This document shows positions 1 to 9,949 of a DNA stretch of 64,000 nt, in pieces. Source of the stretch: Gracilariopsis chorda. Lineage: Eukaryota > Rhodophyta > Florideophyceae > Gracilariales > Gracilariaceae. The notes under the pieces are model-generated. The model did not search any database and was not told the DNA's origin. It saw only the letters and a program-made list of their open reading frames with translations. The stretch is taken from assembly GCA_003194525.1 (NCBI GenBank), contig NBIV01000013.1, positions 372,001-436,000 of the forward strand. Direction: 5' to 3'. The stretch's first letter is position 1, and every line of letters begins with the position of its first letter. A program made the position numbers and the translations under genes.

Positions 1-648
1 CGAGAGCGGGAATGCGTCCTCGCCAGAGGTAGGTTTCCACGTAAGTGGGGGTGTGTGAGCGGATGCGCACACGAGAGCCGCGGATAGCGGGAGGTGCTAC
101 CCTAAAAAGGGGAAAAGGAAGGGCGAAGAGGAGGAAGAGAGGACGAAGTGAGTCGCGAGAGCGACGGGGACGAACGGCGATGCCGGTAACAATATCCCTA
201 TACAGGGCGAAGCACCAACGCAATTGGAATAATATGACTCCCAGTGATTGGTCCCTTTAGATGTGCAAGGGGGTTAGATGTCCCGTGGTTCACGGCGTTT
301 CCCTCCAAGGAGGAGTAGAGCACGCGCGCAAGCGGTAACAACTAGAGCCAATTCCCCAGGTTGGGGTCTCTTGTTGGGGAAGGTTTACTGGTGCGACGGC
401 AGTGCGCCGTCGCACTAAGTACTAGCTTCCCAGAAATGGGTGTTAAAATAATAAATAAAATCAACTAAAATACTCCATATTTCGTGGCAACATCCACTAC
501 TGTGGCCAACCGCCAATTGACCCAAAACCGTGTCCCACGTGTCCATACCCACCATTGTGGGGCGTAGTTCATATACACACTACACAACCGATAATATCGG
601 GAAGGCGTTCAAGTACCAAGAATCCCTCCCTGAGGGCGTTGCACTACA
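1..648 (-). repeat. LTR fragment, cut by the left window edge
   Basis: This is the same LTR family as at 49424-50255, 59354-60180 and 61022-61863, in the same orientation. Only one end is present: it stops at the family terminus TTGCACTACA (639-648). It keeps the family landmarks: the 10-bp-stem hairpin around 396-420, the A/T-rich block near 440-475 and CCGATaatATCGG near 589-601. It differs from the other copies by many scattered substitutions, so it is an older or separate insertion. It interrupts a piggyBac-like transposase relic that starts at 649. Whether it is a solo LTR or the end of a full element lies outside the window. Confidence 0.9.
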
Positions 649-1755
649 GGAAGCCCGACATCAATCCAATTATCGCCTAATCCGTACCATCGTGACATTC
701 CTTCGTCAACACATAAGGCATGTTATGGCGTGACAAAAGACCGGCGATGGTCATTGATTGCCTTCACGAAATCTGTTACGAAGGACCAACGTGCGATTCC
801 CTGTTCTTCAGTCACACCATTTCCACTGAAGCATGTTGAACTTCTAAGCATTTCAAATATGTTCTGTGACATCGCAAGACCAATACTTGGCTGAGGAATA
901 AACTTAGAAAAAGGCTCGAGGCTCCAAAGATGCCGTCTGTTAGAGAACTCAATGCGAGTCATGAGGATAAGAATTCCAAAGAATTTGAGCAATTCTCCCC
1001 CTCAAGTCCTCCGAACGTCTTTGATTTCTAACCGAAAATTTGTTCTGTTCAATATGAACTGCAAATGTTGCATAGGGAACATCCAAAGAAAGAAATCGAA
1101 TGCACTCATGTTTGGAGGAACGTGACGCAGTGAGATAAAATCTTCGGCTGGGCCAATCACTTTCCACTGATGCATTTGCACACAACCCTTCAGAGGACTC
1201 AACATCGTACAGGTTTCCCACACACGACTATGAATCACAGTTGATTGGACAGGTGCATTTTCGCTTAATGAACTTGCTTGCGGCTGCAAAACGTGCATCT
1301 GAGATGGTGTTACAAGAGCATCTTCCTCCATATTTTGCGTATTAATGGGTTCAACTTCCTTAATAGGCTCTTCTACAGCATTCAATGCTTTGTCAACACC
1401 GGTACCTATTTTAAAACTAGATAGAGGTAGAGTTACTTTTTTTTATCGGTTCGGTAGACTAAACTTCACAGTCAGAAAAGTGAGATTTCGATTGTTGACT
1501 TTACGAATGTCAACATTGAGGACAGAACCGTGTACCGTTGATAACTTCCATAGAGATCCGTAATAATGTTTGCATTCAGCGTCATTTGTAACCAGACGAG
1601 CACGGCTGTTGACAGTTGTTCCAACAGTTCTGCGAAGATCTGTGGACGAGGCCATTGTGTACGAATGTTGTTGACGATAGTGCTTGATGTGACAGCTACG
1701 ACTGTTGGTGATGTGTTGTGGACATGGTTTAGCGCTGCCGGCGTAGAAGACATGA
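649..1755 (-). pseudogene. Decayed piggyBac-like transposase, interrupted by an LTR
   Basis: From about 1433 down to 649 one minus-strand frame resembles piggyBac-type (DDE_Tnp_1_7) transposases of the kind found in algae and oomycetes. An N-terminal part contains FDFFLWMFPMQHLQFILNRTN, followed by LLKFFGILILMTRIEFSN, MSQNIFEML and a catalytic-region motif VDEGMSRWYGLG. The frame carries stops at 1443-1445, 1002-1004 (TGA) and 723-725 (TAA), and similarity ends exactly at the LTR junction (648/649). Upstream, 1444-1755 has coding-like text in two frames, including a possible ATG at 1753, which suggests frameshifts. The transposase is dead. The family call comes from motif pattern only, and no TIRs were located because the other half is outside the window. 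Confidence 0.72.
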
Positions 1756-2166
1756 TGAGAAGATCAAAGTGAAAAAGTTTTTGGAAAAGTTTTAAGGTTT
1801 TGATAAAGTTCTAGAGTAATTAAAATTGACCTCATATGAGGTCACTGGTCAGATAGACACTAGTAGGCAGTGCGGGGTAGGGATTCCCTACCCCGCACTC
1901 CTGTTTCGCCGTCATCCTTACAGTAGCCTTATGGCTTTGGTATCCAGTTAGCGGTTATCTGCAACCCTTTGTAACCTCACATAATAATATGGTAGGCATA
2001 CCCGTATCGTTTATATATTTCCCGAAGCATTCAAGAGCTTGCTTTCCCCACAAGTTCCCCTATAAGTTAAGTGTGTTACCCTAGTGGCTCTGCGACCTCA
2101 AACGGGAGGTGTGTTGCTCGTTCGAAAGTTAATGACGTGGAAATTGAGAAAAGTCGGTGAAAGATT
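1756..2166. other. Intergenic, upstream of the DnaJ gene
   Basis: No gene is seen. It holds a 31-bp perfect palindrome (1869-1899, listed separately) and an AACCCTTTGTAACC word near 1967, one of several such words between genes in this window. The DnaJ promoter should lie here, but no core element is recognisable. Confidence 0.5.
1869..1899. repeat. 31-bp perfect palindrome
   Basis: A 15-bp arm (1869-1883, AGTGCGGGGTAGGGA) is followed by one T and then its exact reverse complement (1885-1899). It sits about 115 bp beyond the piggyBac-like relic. It could be two fused transposon ends or a strong RNA hairpin. No TTAA target site was found at its edges. Confidence 0.85.
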
Positions 2167-2778
2167 ATGGATAAAGAAGACACGAAGCTCTATCGTATCA
2201 TCGGGTTCGACCCGACAAAGCAAGACGTACTGACGCTATCAGAACGGGAAATTGCCAGCGCTTATAGAAAGACTGCTTTGAAATGGCACCCTGACAGAAA
2301 TAGAGACAACCCTCTTGCTGCAGAGAAGTTTTCAGAGGTATTCCTTGCTTACGAGACGCTGTCGTCCCCTAGCACGAGAAAAACATACGATGATGCCATT
2401 CGAGCAGTTCGGAAGCGCCGAGAGCGTTTAGATCAAATGGATTCTGCTCGTCGTCACTTTCGCGATGTTCTAGAAAGGGGCGAGAAAGCCGCTGGTCTAG
2501 GGAATGTGACAACTTCTGGAATGGGTGACGATGCTCTAAAAAGAATGCAGAAGGAAATAGAGAGATTACGCAAGGAGGCCTCAGGCCTTGAAATGCGGAG
2601 CACTTCTATGCAAGAATCTAATAAAACGCAGGAGGTCCATAGCAGGAATACAGCGCGAGTAATTCTAGACGCCGGGCCGTGGGCTGAGGTTGAAGGATAC
2701 ACTCAGTTCCGCAGCACTGGGATATCAGATTTCGAAGCATTTGAAGAGGATATTCTGAACAAGAAACATCCATTCTAG
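2167..2778 (+). CDS. J-domain co-chaperone, DNAJC17-like
   Basis: A 203-residue protein. A J domain occupies residues about 5-78, with the Hsp70-stimulating HPD motif in LKWHPDRNRDNP. A charged helix follows (about 78-150; RAVRKRRERLDQMDSARRHF and a second coiled-coil stretch), as in DNAJC17/Cwc23 proteins that work with the spliceosome. Animal DNAJC17 has an RRM after the coil; here only about 50 residues remain and no RRM is visible, so this is a short form or a neighbouring exon was missed. The ATG at 2167 opens directly into the J domain. J-protein identity is firm; the DNAJC17 assignment is inference from the coil sequence. Confidence 0.85.
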   Translation: MDKEDTKLYRIIGFDPTKQDVLTLSEREIASAYRKTALKWHPDRNRDNPLAAEKFSEVFLAYETLSSPSTRKTYDDAIRAVRKRRERLDQMDSARRHFRDVLERGEKAAGLGNVTTSGMGDDALKRMQKEIERLRKEASGLEMRSTSMQESNKTQEVHSRNTARVILDAGPWAEVEGYTQFRSTGISDFEAFEEDILNKKHPF

Positions 2779-2918
2779 GGGCGAATGTCTGCGCTCTGGC
2801 AAGTGAGTCCGTTGACGACGATGATCTGCATAACACCAAAAACCAGGAGACGGCTGCGTGATAACGTAACGCGAAGTCCTTCATGGTCCTGGGAAACACT
2901 GCGACCGAGTTTGAACAT

Positions 2919-3491
2919 TCAGAACCTTCTCTTTGAATCAACTACTTCCAGAGAAGAGGTCAAGAAGAGCGCCCCGGTTGTTCCTCGAATCCGTAGTTGC
3001 CAGCACTGCAACATATATTCCTGAGAGAGTTGTCTCATCTTCCAGAGGCGTACAGCGAGGGGAACAACGATAGGAATGATACTTGTTGAAAACAAGTGGT
3101 TGGGTCTGAAGAAGCCAAACCTTATTGCTGCTGCCCATGTTACAAAAGCGTAGGCTGAAAACGGAGTAGCAGGCAGACGTTCACTCCCATATTGAGCACA
3201 TTTCAAGCTAACTAGTATCACTCCTGGATCGTCGAATCGATGAACACCTGGCACGGTTGCTTGGATCTGATCGAGAAATCGCGGATGTTTATGGCATCAG
3301 TTCTGACTTTGGCCACCAACAAATGCACTTACCATGCCTAAAGGGAGTAGCTGTTCTTCATCGACGACTAATGCTTCGGCGCACTCATACCGTTTGCGCA
3401 GCTGGAAGGACATTTCTTGGCGGTTTTCGAATCCTTCGCAAAAACTTGCTGATGCGCGACCAAAGTTCTTTTGGGCTCGTTTGGTGTTGCC
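2919..3491 (-). CDS. Possible spliced gene, unknown product (partial model)
   Basis: Two minus-strand open stretches join across a good 66-nt intron (3332-3267; donor GGTAAGTG, acceptor TCGATCAG). The upstream exon (3491-3333) reads a charged segment containing EMSFQLRKRYECAEALVVDE. The downstream exon (3266-2919) reads about 115 residues with hydrophobic runs such as STSIIPIVVPLAVRLW and stops at 2919. More exons probably lie upstream toward 3880, where MIIVFRKRPPYSARK and a TM-like stretch occur in other frames, but I could not link them. No family is recognised. The gene would follow the SET gene on the same strand. It may not be real. Confidence 0.3.
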
Positions 3492-3884
3492 TCAGTCTTG
3501 TCTTATGGAGATTCAAACTCAAAGAGAGATAAGTCTAGTTTAACGGGAAATACCATTGCGTTTCTGACAGATGAAGCACGACTGCAGGATGGGATTTTGA
3601 AGCAGGTTGAGGCTGTTGCTGGACTTATCTTCAGAATTATCGCGTCCTGCATCGAACAGATGCCAGAGCTAAAAGAGTTTTAGAATTACGATACCAGCGG
3701 TGGTGGTACCGATCAAGAACAAGGGAGCTCTGATGTGGAAGTTGCGAAGACAATGCTAGTTCTGCGAAGATGATCTTTCTTGCGCTGTACGGAGGACGCT
3801 TTCGAAATACGATGATCATAAGTGATTGCCCTGCAAATCCCTTAGAAAAGAAAAGAACGGTACTGAAAACATGGGAATGCTTGA

Positions 3885-5486
3885 TTATTCACTGAGGAAC
3901 TCTTCTATGTTCTGGGGTGATATTTCAAACATTCGGATGTCGGCGGTACCAGTTTCTTTTTGGGCGAAGTGGAAATGCTCAGCGCGGAGGAGCTGCTGTG
4001 ATGGGGGAAGAAGGACCGTGCATATTCTACCGACAGATTTACTCACTTGTGCAAAATGAGCAACACGTTCGATTGTTCCTCTTAACACACGTCCTCTCTC
4101 GTAGCGATAAAGAACTTCACCCTCTGATTGGGGTCTTGTGAAGTCCCAAGCTGCTGTACAAGGACACCGACCAAGGATTCTACCCAGTGTGTTATGCTCT
4201 TCAGCAGTGAAGGGTGGTAGTTCTCGCAGCAGTGCTTCGCACTTTTCACGCACTGCTTGCCAAACCGCTAGTTCATTCCCCAGATCAATGGTAATAAACT
4301 TCTTTGATGAACTTCGTTTCGTTTCCTCTTGATAGGTTTCTAGTTGGCACGGCGTAGCCAATGTAATTCGTAATACGAACAAGAGGCTTTCGTCCAGTTT
4401 ATCCATGGAGAAGGAAAACGTCTTGTCCGGATGAAGGACTCCTGCGTCTCTCAAGACTTTTAGCTTTCGGTCCCAACTGTCACACACCGGCGAAACACGA
4501 TATGCTAGTCTCAATACCCACTCACGGAAATCTGTTATAGTAACACTGTTCGCAGGATTATCCCCTTCAACAAAGCCGTAGAAGAACATAAAGTCATCGT
4601 TAGATTTGGAACCATATGAAACATAAACTTGATCCCCAGCGCGGTATGAGGCGCCCGTCGCTACTCGTATCATCTGGTTTTCTCTGTCGAAGCGTATTCT
4701 TGTCGGCGCATGAGTTGACGCATTGGCCATATCTAACATTGGTAACAAAGCAAACTGTAATGTGTTACAAGAGGAAAGCTGAGGTGGAGGAATAGCAAAG
4801 GCTCGACTAGCCACATTTGACAAAGACCAACAAAAGTTCTTAAGTGACATCGAATGCTGAAGGTGTTTTGGAAGAGCCCTACGAAATCTTTGGTATCTTG
4901 ACTTTATGAGTTTGTGATACAGATCCGCAGGCATATCCATGTGGTATCTTGAAAGCGACGGGATCACAGAAGTTCGTCCATAAGTTTCGTATGCCCACAA
5001 TACACAAGTGGGGTCTGCCGGTAACGCGCTTACGTATGCGTGGAACTTGGACGTTGCCCCGGCGAGCTGCTGATCAATAAGGAGTACCGAAAGTCGAAGA
5101 TGCCATGGTGCATCTGACCAAAATGTGCGACTCAATCCATGTAACACTTCCATCGGTGGTGCTTCTGTGTCGGTGGCTGCCGAAATCAGGCAAGCTTTTC
5201 GCGGAATGCAGATAAGGTCTTCCCCTGGGGTAATGTTTCGCGTCGCAAACAGTCCTCTTTGTCCGTTCTCAACTCGAATCGTCAACGCGGGACATACTAT
5301 CCCTACATCTCTACACCAACTCATTAATGTCTCAACTTCACTATTTTCTGGCCGAACACATGCAGACCAATTTGGTCGAGTTCCGCATTTGAAGGTGGAC
5401 GTGTTGGTGTGACATGAAGGAGCTGTTTGATTATTCCTCGGACGGTGCAGAGGGCTACTGACAAAGCCATGATAAGCCCTCAGCAT
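3885..5486 (-). CDS. SET-domain protein lysine methyltransferase, RuBisCO-LSMT-like
   Basis: A 533-residue protein from the ATG at 5486; the open frame continues upstream only without an ATG. The first 50 or so residues (MLRAYHGFVSSPLHRPRN...) look like an organelle transit peptide. The SET domain spans about residues 75-330. It starts with QRGLFATRNITPGEDLICIP, has the long LSMT-type insert, LPMLDMANASTHAPTRIRF (the usual DMANHS-type motif) and ends with QVYVSYGSKSNDDFMFFYGF. A Rubis-substrate-binding-like helical domain follows (about 340-500). Plastid relatives trimethylate RuBisCO large subunit or aldolase; SETD3/SETD4-type proteins share the fold. The fold is certain, the substrate is not. 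Confidence 0.88.
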   Translation of the reverse strand: MLRAYHGFVSSPLHRPRNNQTAPSCHTNTSTFKCGTRPNWSACVRPENSEVETLMSWCRDVGIVCPALTIRVENGQRGLFATRNITPGEDLICIPRKACLISAATDTEAPPMEVLHGLSRTFWSDAPWHLRLSVLLIDQQLAGATSKFHAYVSALPADPTCVLWAYETYGRTSVIPSLSRYHMDMPADLYHKLIKSRYQRFRRALPKHLQHSMSLKNFCWSLSNVASRAFAIPPPQLSSCNTLQFALLPMLDMANASTHAPTRIRFDRENQMIRVATGASYRAGDQVYVSYGSKSNDDFMFFYGFVEGDNPANSVTITDFREWVLRLAYRVSPVCDSWDRKLKVLRDAGVLHPDKTFSFSMDKLDESLLFVLRITLATPCQLETYQEETKRSSSKKFITIDLGNELAVWQAVREKCEALLRELPPFTAEEHNTLGRILGRCPCTAAWDFTRPQSEGEVLYRYERGRVLRGTIERVAHFAQVSKSVGRICTVLLPPSQQLLRAEHFHFAQKETGTADIRMFEISPQNIEEFLSE

Positions 5487-7043
5487 GATGAGACCGGAGT
5501 ATTCTGGCGATTTCAAAGCAGTCAAAGACGTTGCGGATTTCTCACCTTGTTCAAAATATGATTCCGACCTGAGCGGATCGGCCTTAAACCATGGGCATCA
5601 AGCATTCCTGTATCCCACCCTTGTAGGAGAAGAAGACGCCGCATCAAGGCTTCAGACAAACGTATGTAACAGTAAACGAAATAGAGTTTTATCTCAAATA
5701 CACTTCAAGACGCTTTCGTTCAGCAAGTGGACTTCCTCCAGATTCCAAGGGTGCAGGGTTAAGTGAGTATCCCTGTAACCCTACTAATTTAACCCTTAGT
5801 TTATTGCACTTATGCCTCATTATGACAACACGTAGGATCTAATCGAAGTGGAAGGGAAGGATAATCCTGTACATGTAGCTTTCTCTCAAGAAATCGAGCA
5901 ACGATGGCCACTTGCGAAGATGGTACAAAGGTAGCTCTTCGTATCTCTTTATCTTCGTGCATCATATTCAAATGAGCTATGTTCATGACTTCAGTCTGAG
6001 AGATTTATTACGACAACTACAAGTCTCACCTTGACACTTTCTTATGTGTCTAGCCATGAGGACGTCATCCTCAATCCCCAATGATCCAAAAGAGTTTGAG
6101 CACTTCATTTGTTGTTGTTTTTGTTGATATGTTTGTTCCACCCGTTCGTTACGTCTTCGCATAATACGGCCACCTGCTCATCTGGGGATCGTCCGATCCG
6201 AAACCCTGCCTGTTTTGGTGAGAGGAGGGCTTCAAGCCAGTTCGCGCATACTCGGATGATCATTCGCCCCGCAACACGAAACTATTACAGACGTGAGCGA
6301 TACGGGCCAAAATCCGCGAGCTTTTCCAAGTTTGGATATTGCAATAAGAATGGCTGACCTCCAGGCTGCGGAAGTTCTCATTCATTTCCGACAAGGCCTG
6401 TTCCAGGTGGCATCAGTTTACTTGTTTCTCTGGTAGGTTAACAAACTGGCCCTCACATGCCCTCACTAAGACCTAACATCGTACTATGCTGTTCACCTCA
6501 ATGATGAGCGTTCTACTGTCACTATGCTCTTCTCTCGCTCCCATTGAGTAGCAGAATGTCCTCACCAAAAAAGTGACATTCGAAGGCCTGTCCGTGCTGT
6601 CACATAGAAGGCTCACACGCCCCATATGTGCAGTGTGGTATTGAACAATTCGATGTTGATCTCGAGGATTAAAGCTCAGTATCATGAATGATAGCGTGAT
6701 GCTAAGAGCTGTAGTGCACCGGTAAAAAGTGGTCTGCGTAACCTTATATGAATGGCAATGAGAATGAGCAGGCTTGCCGCACAATCATAGGACTTCCAAC
6801 ATTGCAGCTCAGTACCTGCAAAGACCATTCCTCAGAAAAAGTTTTCAGTTATGTTCAGTTGTGCCAAGTCAGAAGTGTATACGGGATCCTTTTAGCACAT
6901 GAGCAGTGAGACGTTATATCGACTTCCCGAACAGGAGGTAAGCTTCATAGCTATATCAATGAATATTGAAGTCCTTTGCCGGATGTATAAAAGCAAGTCG
7001 ATATAGTATGGGACGTACAGGTTATCGCTTCCACCAACAGACG
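5487..7043. other. Intergenic; only a LINE fragment recognised
   Basis: About 1.55 kb between the SET and protease genes. Apart from the reverse-transcriptase scrap at 6130-6363, no coding or RNA feature is recognisable. Words like AACCCTT and GGGTTAA appear near 5755-5800. Confidence 0.5.
6130..6363 (-). pseudogene. LINE-type reverse transcriptase fragment
   Basis: On the minus strand, 6363 downward reads SAILIAISKLGKARGFWPVS, the usual approach to the RT finger motif. After a frameshift near 6290, another frame reads RMIIRVCANWLEALLSPKQA then GFRIGRSPDEQVAVLCEDV. The string PKQAGFRIGRSPDEQ matches the conserved P-x-QAGFR-x-GRS-x-x-DQ segment of non-LTR retrotransposon RTs. Neither the FADD catalytic box nor an endonuclease was found, so this is a short dead remnant. 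Confidence 0.7.
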
Positions 7044-8999
7044 TCATGCCATCTCTTCCTCGTCACCGTCTTCAAGCGCGAATGCCTCTCGAGTCGCATT
7101 TTCACTTTGTGCGAGCGGTTCCTGTTCCTCTCCCCCTGCTTCAGACGTCGCGTTTCTCTTGCGTATAACAATGGCAACGATAGCGACCAGAGTAACTGTC
7201 GCCACTACAGCCCCGCCAATGACGTACACAAACTTATCGGCGAGATTGTCAAGAGTACACATCAACGGAAAACCTTCGCCAGCCACGCATATCTGAGACC
7301 CTCCATCCCACGTACACTTATCTTTCATCAATGCACAAGCAGAACAATTCGTGGCTTGTGCGCATAGTACACTGCCGCTGCCTGCTCTGGGTTGATGCTT
7401 CTGTTTCTTGGTATTGGATTGGTTTCCTGCAGAAGCGTTTCCCGATCCACTCGTCGCTCCTTCCGTATTGCTACTACTTGATTCTGCATTGCTTTCGTTC
7501 TCTGATGTACTTGACGCCTCTCCCTTGGTATTACCCTTTGGATCTACAGGGCTTGAAACTGGTAGCGACTGAGGTACACTGTCCCGTGAAGTGAGGCCAC
7601 AGTTTGCGTCTGATTCTGCAAATCCTACCCGTTTGTTTTCCCGGTCGTACACAGTGACATACTTCTTCATAACAGTATTTCCAAAAATGACATCAACCCC
7701 TCCACTCATAGAGTCCAATTTCATTATTCCAACGCACCAGAAGTCCCTTCCCTTTGAGGCATAGTTTATGAGATAATCAGAGGGTCCTAATGTTATATTG
7801 AAACCTTCAACTTCAAACACCAGAGTTGGTAAGGCATTCCGGTCTTCGTCTTGGATCCTTGTGCAATGAGCCGGACGAAACCATGAATCTGGGTCACAAA
7901 GACCCGGAACATGGCAGAAGTGCTGTTGCAGGTAACTCTTCAAAGCCGAGAAAGAGCTACGTGAAAATACAATAAGCGTGGTACCAGAGTCCACGATAGC
8001 CCGCGAATACGAAGGGAGAATCAACTCGTTGTCGTCAATGCGCATGTTCCCCTTGAGGGGAAACGAATAGAAGCTAGGAGGATCAGATAGATCTAGAGGG
8101 ACCCATGCAATCGGCTTCGATGACAAGCTTTGGTCGTAGTCGCCGAGAACAATCTTGCCGGAGTCATACGTGATGCAGATGGTGAACATTTCCTTCATGT
8201 CTGTGTGCTTTTCCAACATGGACTCAAATGTTGGCTTGATACAACTCGGATTGCAAGCTAGACTTGGATATGCCATACCCAAGATTCCATCAACTTGTGA
8301 GCGTTCAAAATCGTCAGAGTCACTCATAATTCCGCCTGCGTGAACAGGAAAGTCAACATCGCCCCAACTCATTATATCATAAATGAGAGCGCCTTCCGCT
8401 CCACTTCCATCGCCAAACCTTAGATGAAAAGCACACTTCTTTTCGTCTAAACTCGCGCAACAGGCTCTGCTCGCGGAACAGCGAGAACACCCAAATGGTG
8501 AGCAAGTGTCTGCACCGCACTCGTCATCATCGCAGTTAATGTATTGCGCAACTCCGGTTTTGCTGTCTTTCAAAGAATATCGCATGTCTCCTCGTTTGCA
8601 TTTGACGCACTCTTTTAGAGGAACGGCCAGAGTCGCTGAACCAGTATCAATCTGCACTCTCAAGGTTTGGCCTCCTATTTTGACTTTTGCATAGTATTCT
8701 CCGACAGCAACCAAGCCACCGTATAACTGCACATTATGATATCGAGAGGTCCATCTGAGGCGACTGCTCCTTGAATCGGCAATAGATCCTGTTGGGTTAT
8801 ATGGCTCAAGTGAGTGAATCTGAAGATGCTGGGGAAAACCTCGAGTTGAATTAGGCAAGAGAGGTTTCGGCTGCCGCTTTTCGAGAGTTAAGGATACGGA
8901 ACGGGCAGCACAAGAGACAAACAGAAAGGATAAGGTGAAAAGACAGAGCGATATTGGCATGTGGAAGGGCTTCCGTCTTTGACTGCAAGACACATCCAT
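7044..8999 (-). CDS. Membrane-anchored pepsin-like aspartyl protease (family A1)
   Basis: A 651-residue protein from the ATG at 8999. A hydrophobic signal (MPISLCLFTLSFLFVSCAAR, from residue 13) directs it to the secretory path. The A1 fold has both catalytic motifs: VQIDTGSATLAVP and RAIVDSGTTLIVFS. It is Cys-rich between them (CKRGDM...CDDDECGADTCSPFGC). A Ser/Asn-rich linker leads to a PSI-like knot (CAQATNCSACALMKDKCTW), then one C-terminal TM helix (YVIGGAVVATVTLVAIVAIV), a basic stop-transfer and an acidic tail ending DGDEEEMA. This is the layout of BACE-like proteases with an added PSI module. The same frame stays open upstream to about 9476 without a credible start and is taken as 5' leader. 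Met-14 is an alternative start. Confidence 0.92.
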   Translation of the reverse strand: MDVSCSQRRKPFHMPISLCLFTLSFLFVSCAARSVSLTLEKRQPKPLLPNSTRGFPQHLQIHSLEPYNPTGSIADSRSSRLRWTSRYHNVQLYGGLVAVGEYYAKVKIGGQTLRVQIDTGSATLAVPLKECVKCKRGDMRYSLKDSKTGVAQYINCDDDECGADTCSPFGCSRCSASRACCASLDEKKCAFHLRFGDGSGAEGALIYDIMSWGDVDFPVHAGGIMSDSDDFERSQVDGILGMAYPSLACNPSCIKPTFESMLEKHTDMKEMFTICITYDSGKIVLGDYDQSLSSKPIAWVPLDLSDPPSFYSFPLKGNMRIDDNELILPSYSRAIVDSGTTLIVFSRSSFSALKSYLQQHFCHVPGLCDPDSWFRPAHCTRIQDEDRNALPTLVFEVEGFNITLGPSDYLINYASKGRDFWCVGIMKLDSMSGGVDVIFGNTVMKKYVTVYDRENKRVGFAESDANCGLTSRDSVPQSLPVSSPVDPKGNTKGEASSTSENESNAESSSSNTEGATSGSGNASAGNQSNTKKQKHQPRAGSGSVLCAQATNCSACALMKDKCTWDGGSQICVAGEGFPLMCTLDNLADKFVYVIGGAVVATVTLVAIVAIVIRKRNATSEAGGEEQEPLAQSENATREAFALEDGDEEEMA

Positions 9000-9949
9000 T
9001 GGGAGTAGATACAACGCAACGTCTGTGGCCGCTGGCGAAGGAGACAGAAGTTGGTCTTTCAGTGGAGAGAGAGGGTCGCAGAAATGTCGAAGTAGTTCCT
9101 GTGAAACATGAGTAAGGAACCAACTCGACCTCAGGAGTGAACTGTTGATTTGATAGCGCAAGGGCAGTGGCATGCTGTCATAGGCGTGTATCTGTCTATA
9201 ACCCTCTACCCCTTCACAATAATGCACTGTATGTGCCACTGTACCATCGTACAGCTTGAAAACTGACACCAATTGATTGATTCTTCTAAATAACCTAAGC
9301 GGATTAAAACAAGTACACGTACACGAGTAGCCTTCTACCCTCACAGATCGAAGGCGCCCCATCATGTAAAACAAAGTGAGCGTCGGCTTTCCGAAACAAA
9401 CACCTTGAGTTTCACGTTCGTGTCCTGCCGGTAAAGGGTTAAAAGGGCTATCCTTATGCCTCGTTCGTGCATGCATGCAGCACGAACATCTTCATCACTC
9501 ACAAAAAGCCGAAGCCCAGCCTCCAAATATCGTACACTCCAAGCTCGCAAATCATGCTATATTTGAAGAGCGAGCGAGCCATATAACTTGATAAGGCTTT
9601 GTAAGCCGTTGCTAGACATCGACAGGTCTCCCGCGCGCAGTTGTAGAGCAGTCGCCGATGGAGAGGGTGGCAGATGCAAACCACGCAAACACATAACCGA
9701 CTTCGGAGCAGCTTCCTTCGGCGAAACCAGTCAGTGGATCATCGTGACAATCAATCTGCCCCACAAACCATCGATGCGCGGGTTTTGAATCCAAGCATAT
9801 TGCTAATGCGTGAAGCGTTCCAAATGCATGGACGCGCGATTTTCCATTACCAGTCAAGATGACAGAAATGTTTTATGCGTACGGCCCGTGGCTAATGAAT
9901 GCAGACTGCGACACACCAGCTCTTTACTTTCTTCGGTGAGGCCTTATTC
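9000..9949. other. Intergenic / protease 5' leader
   Basis: No gene is supported. It carries one copy of the recurring word AGAAGGCTAC (minus strand, 9327-9336) about 330 bp upstream of the protease ATG, and AAAGGGTTA near 9431. The frame shared with the protease runs open through 9000-9476 but looks non-coding. Confidence 0.5.

Noticed and set aside
9000-9476. N-terminal extension of the aspartyl protease to 9476
   Set aside because: The signal peptide starts near 8999; the upstream text has no targeting or domain pattern and would bury the signal.
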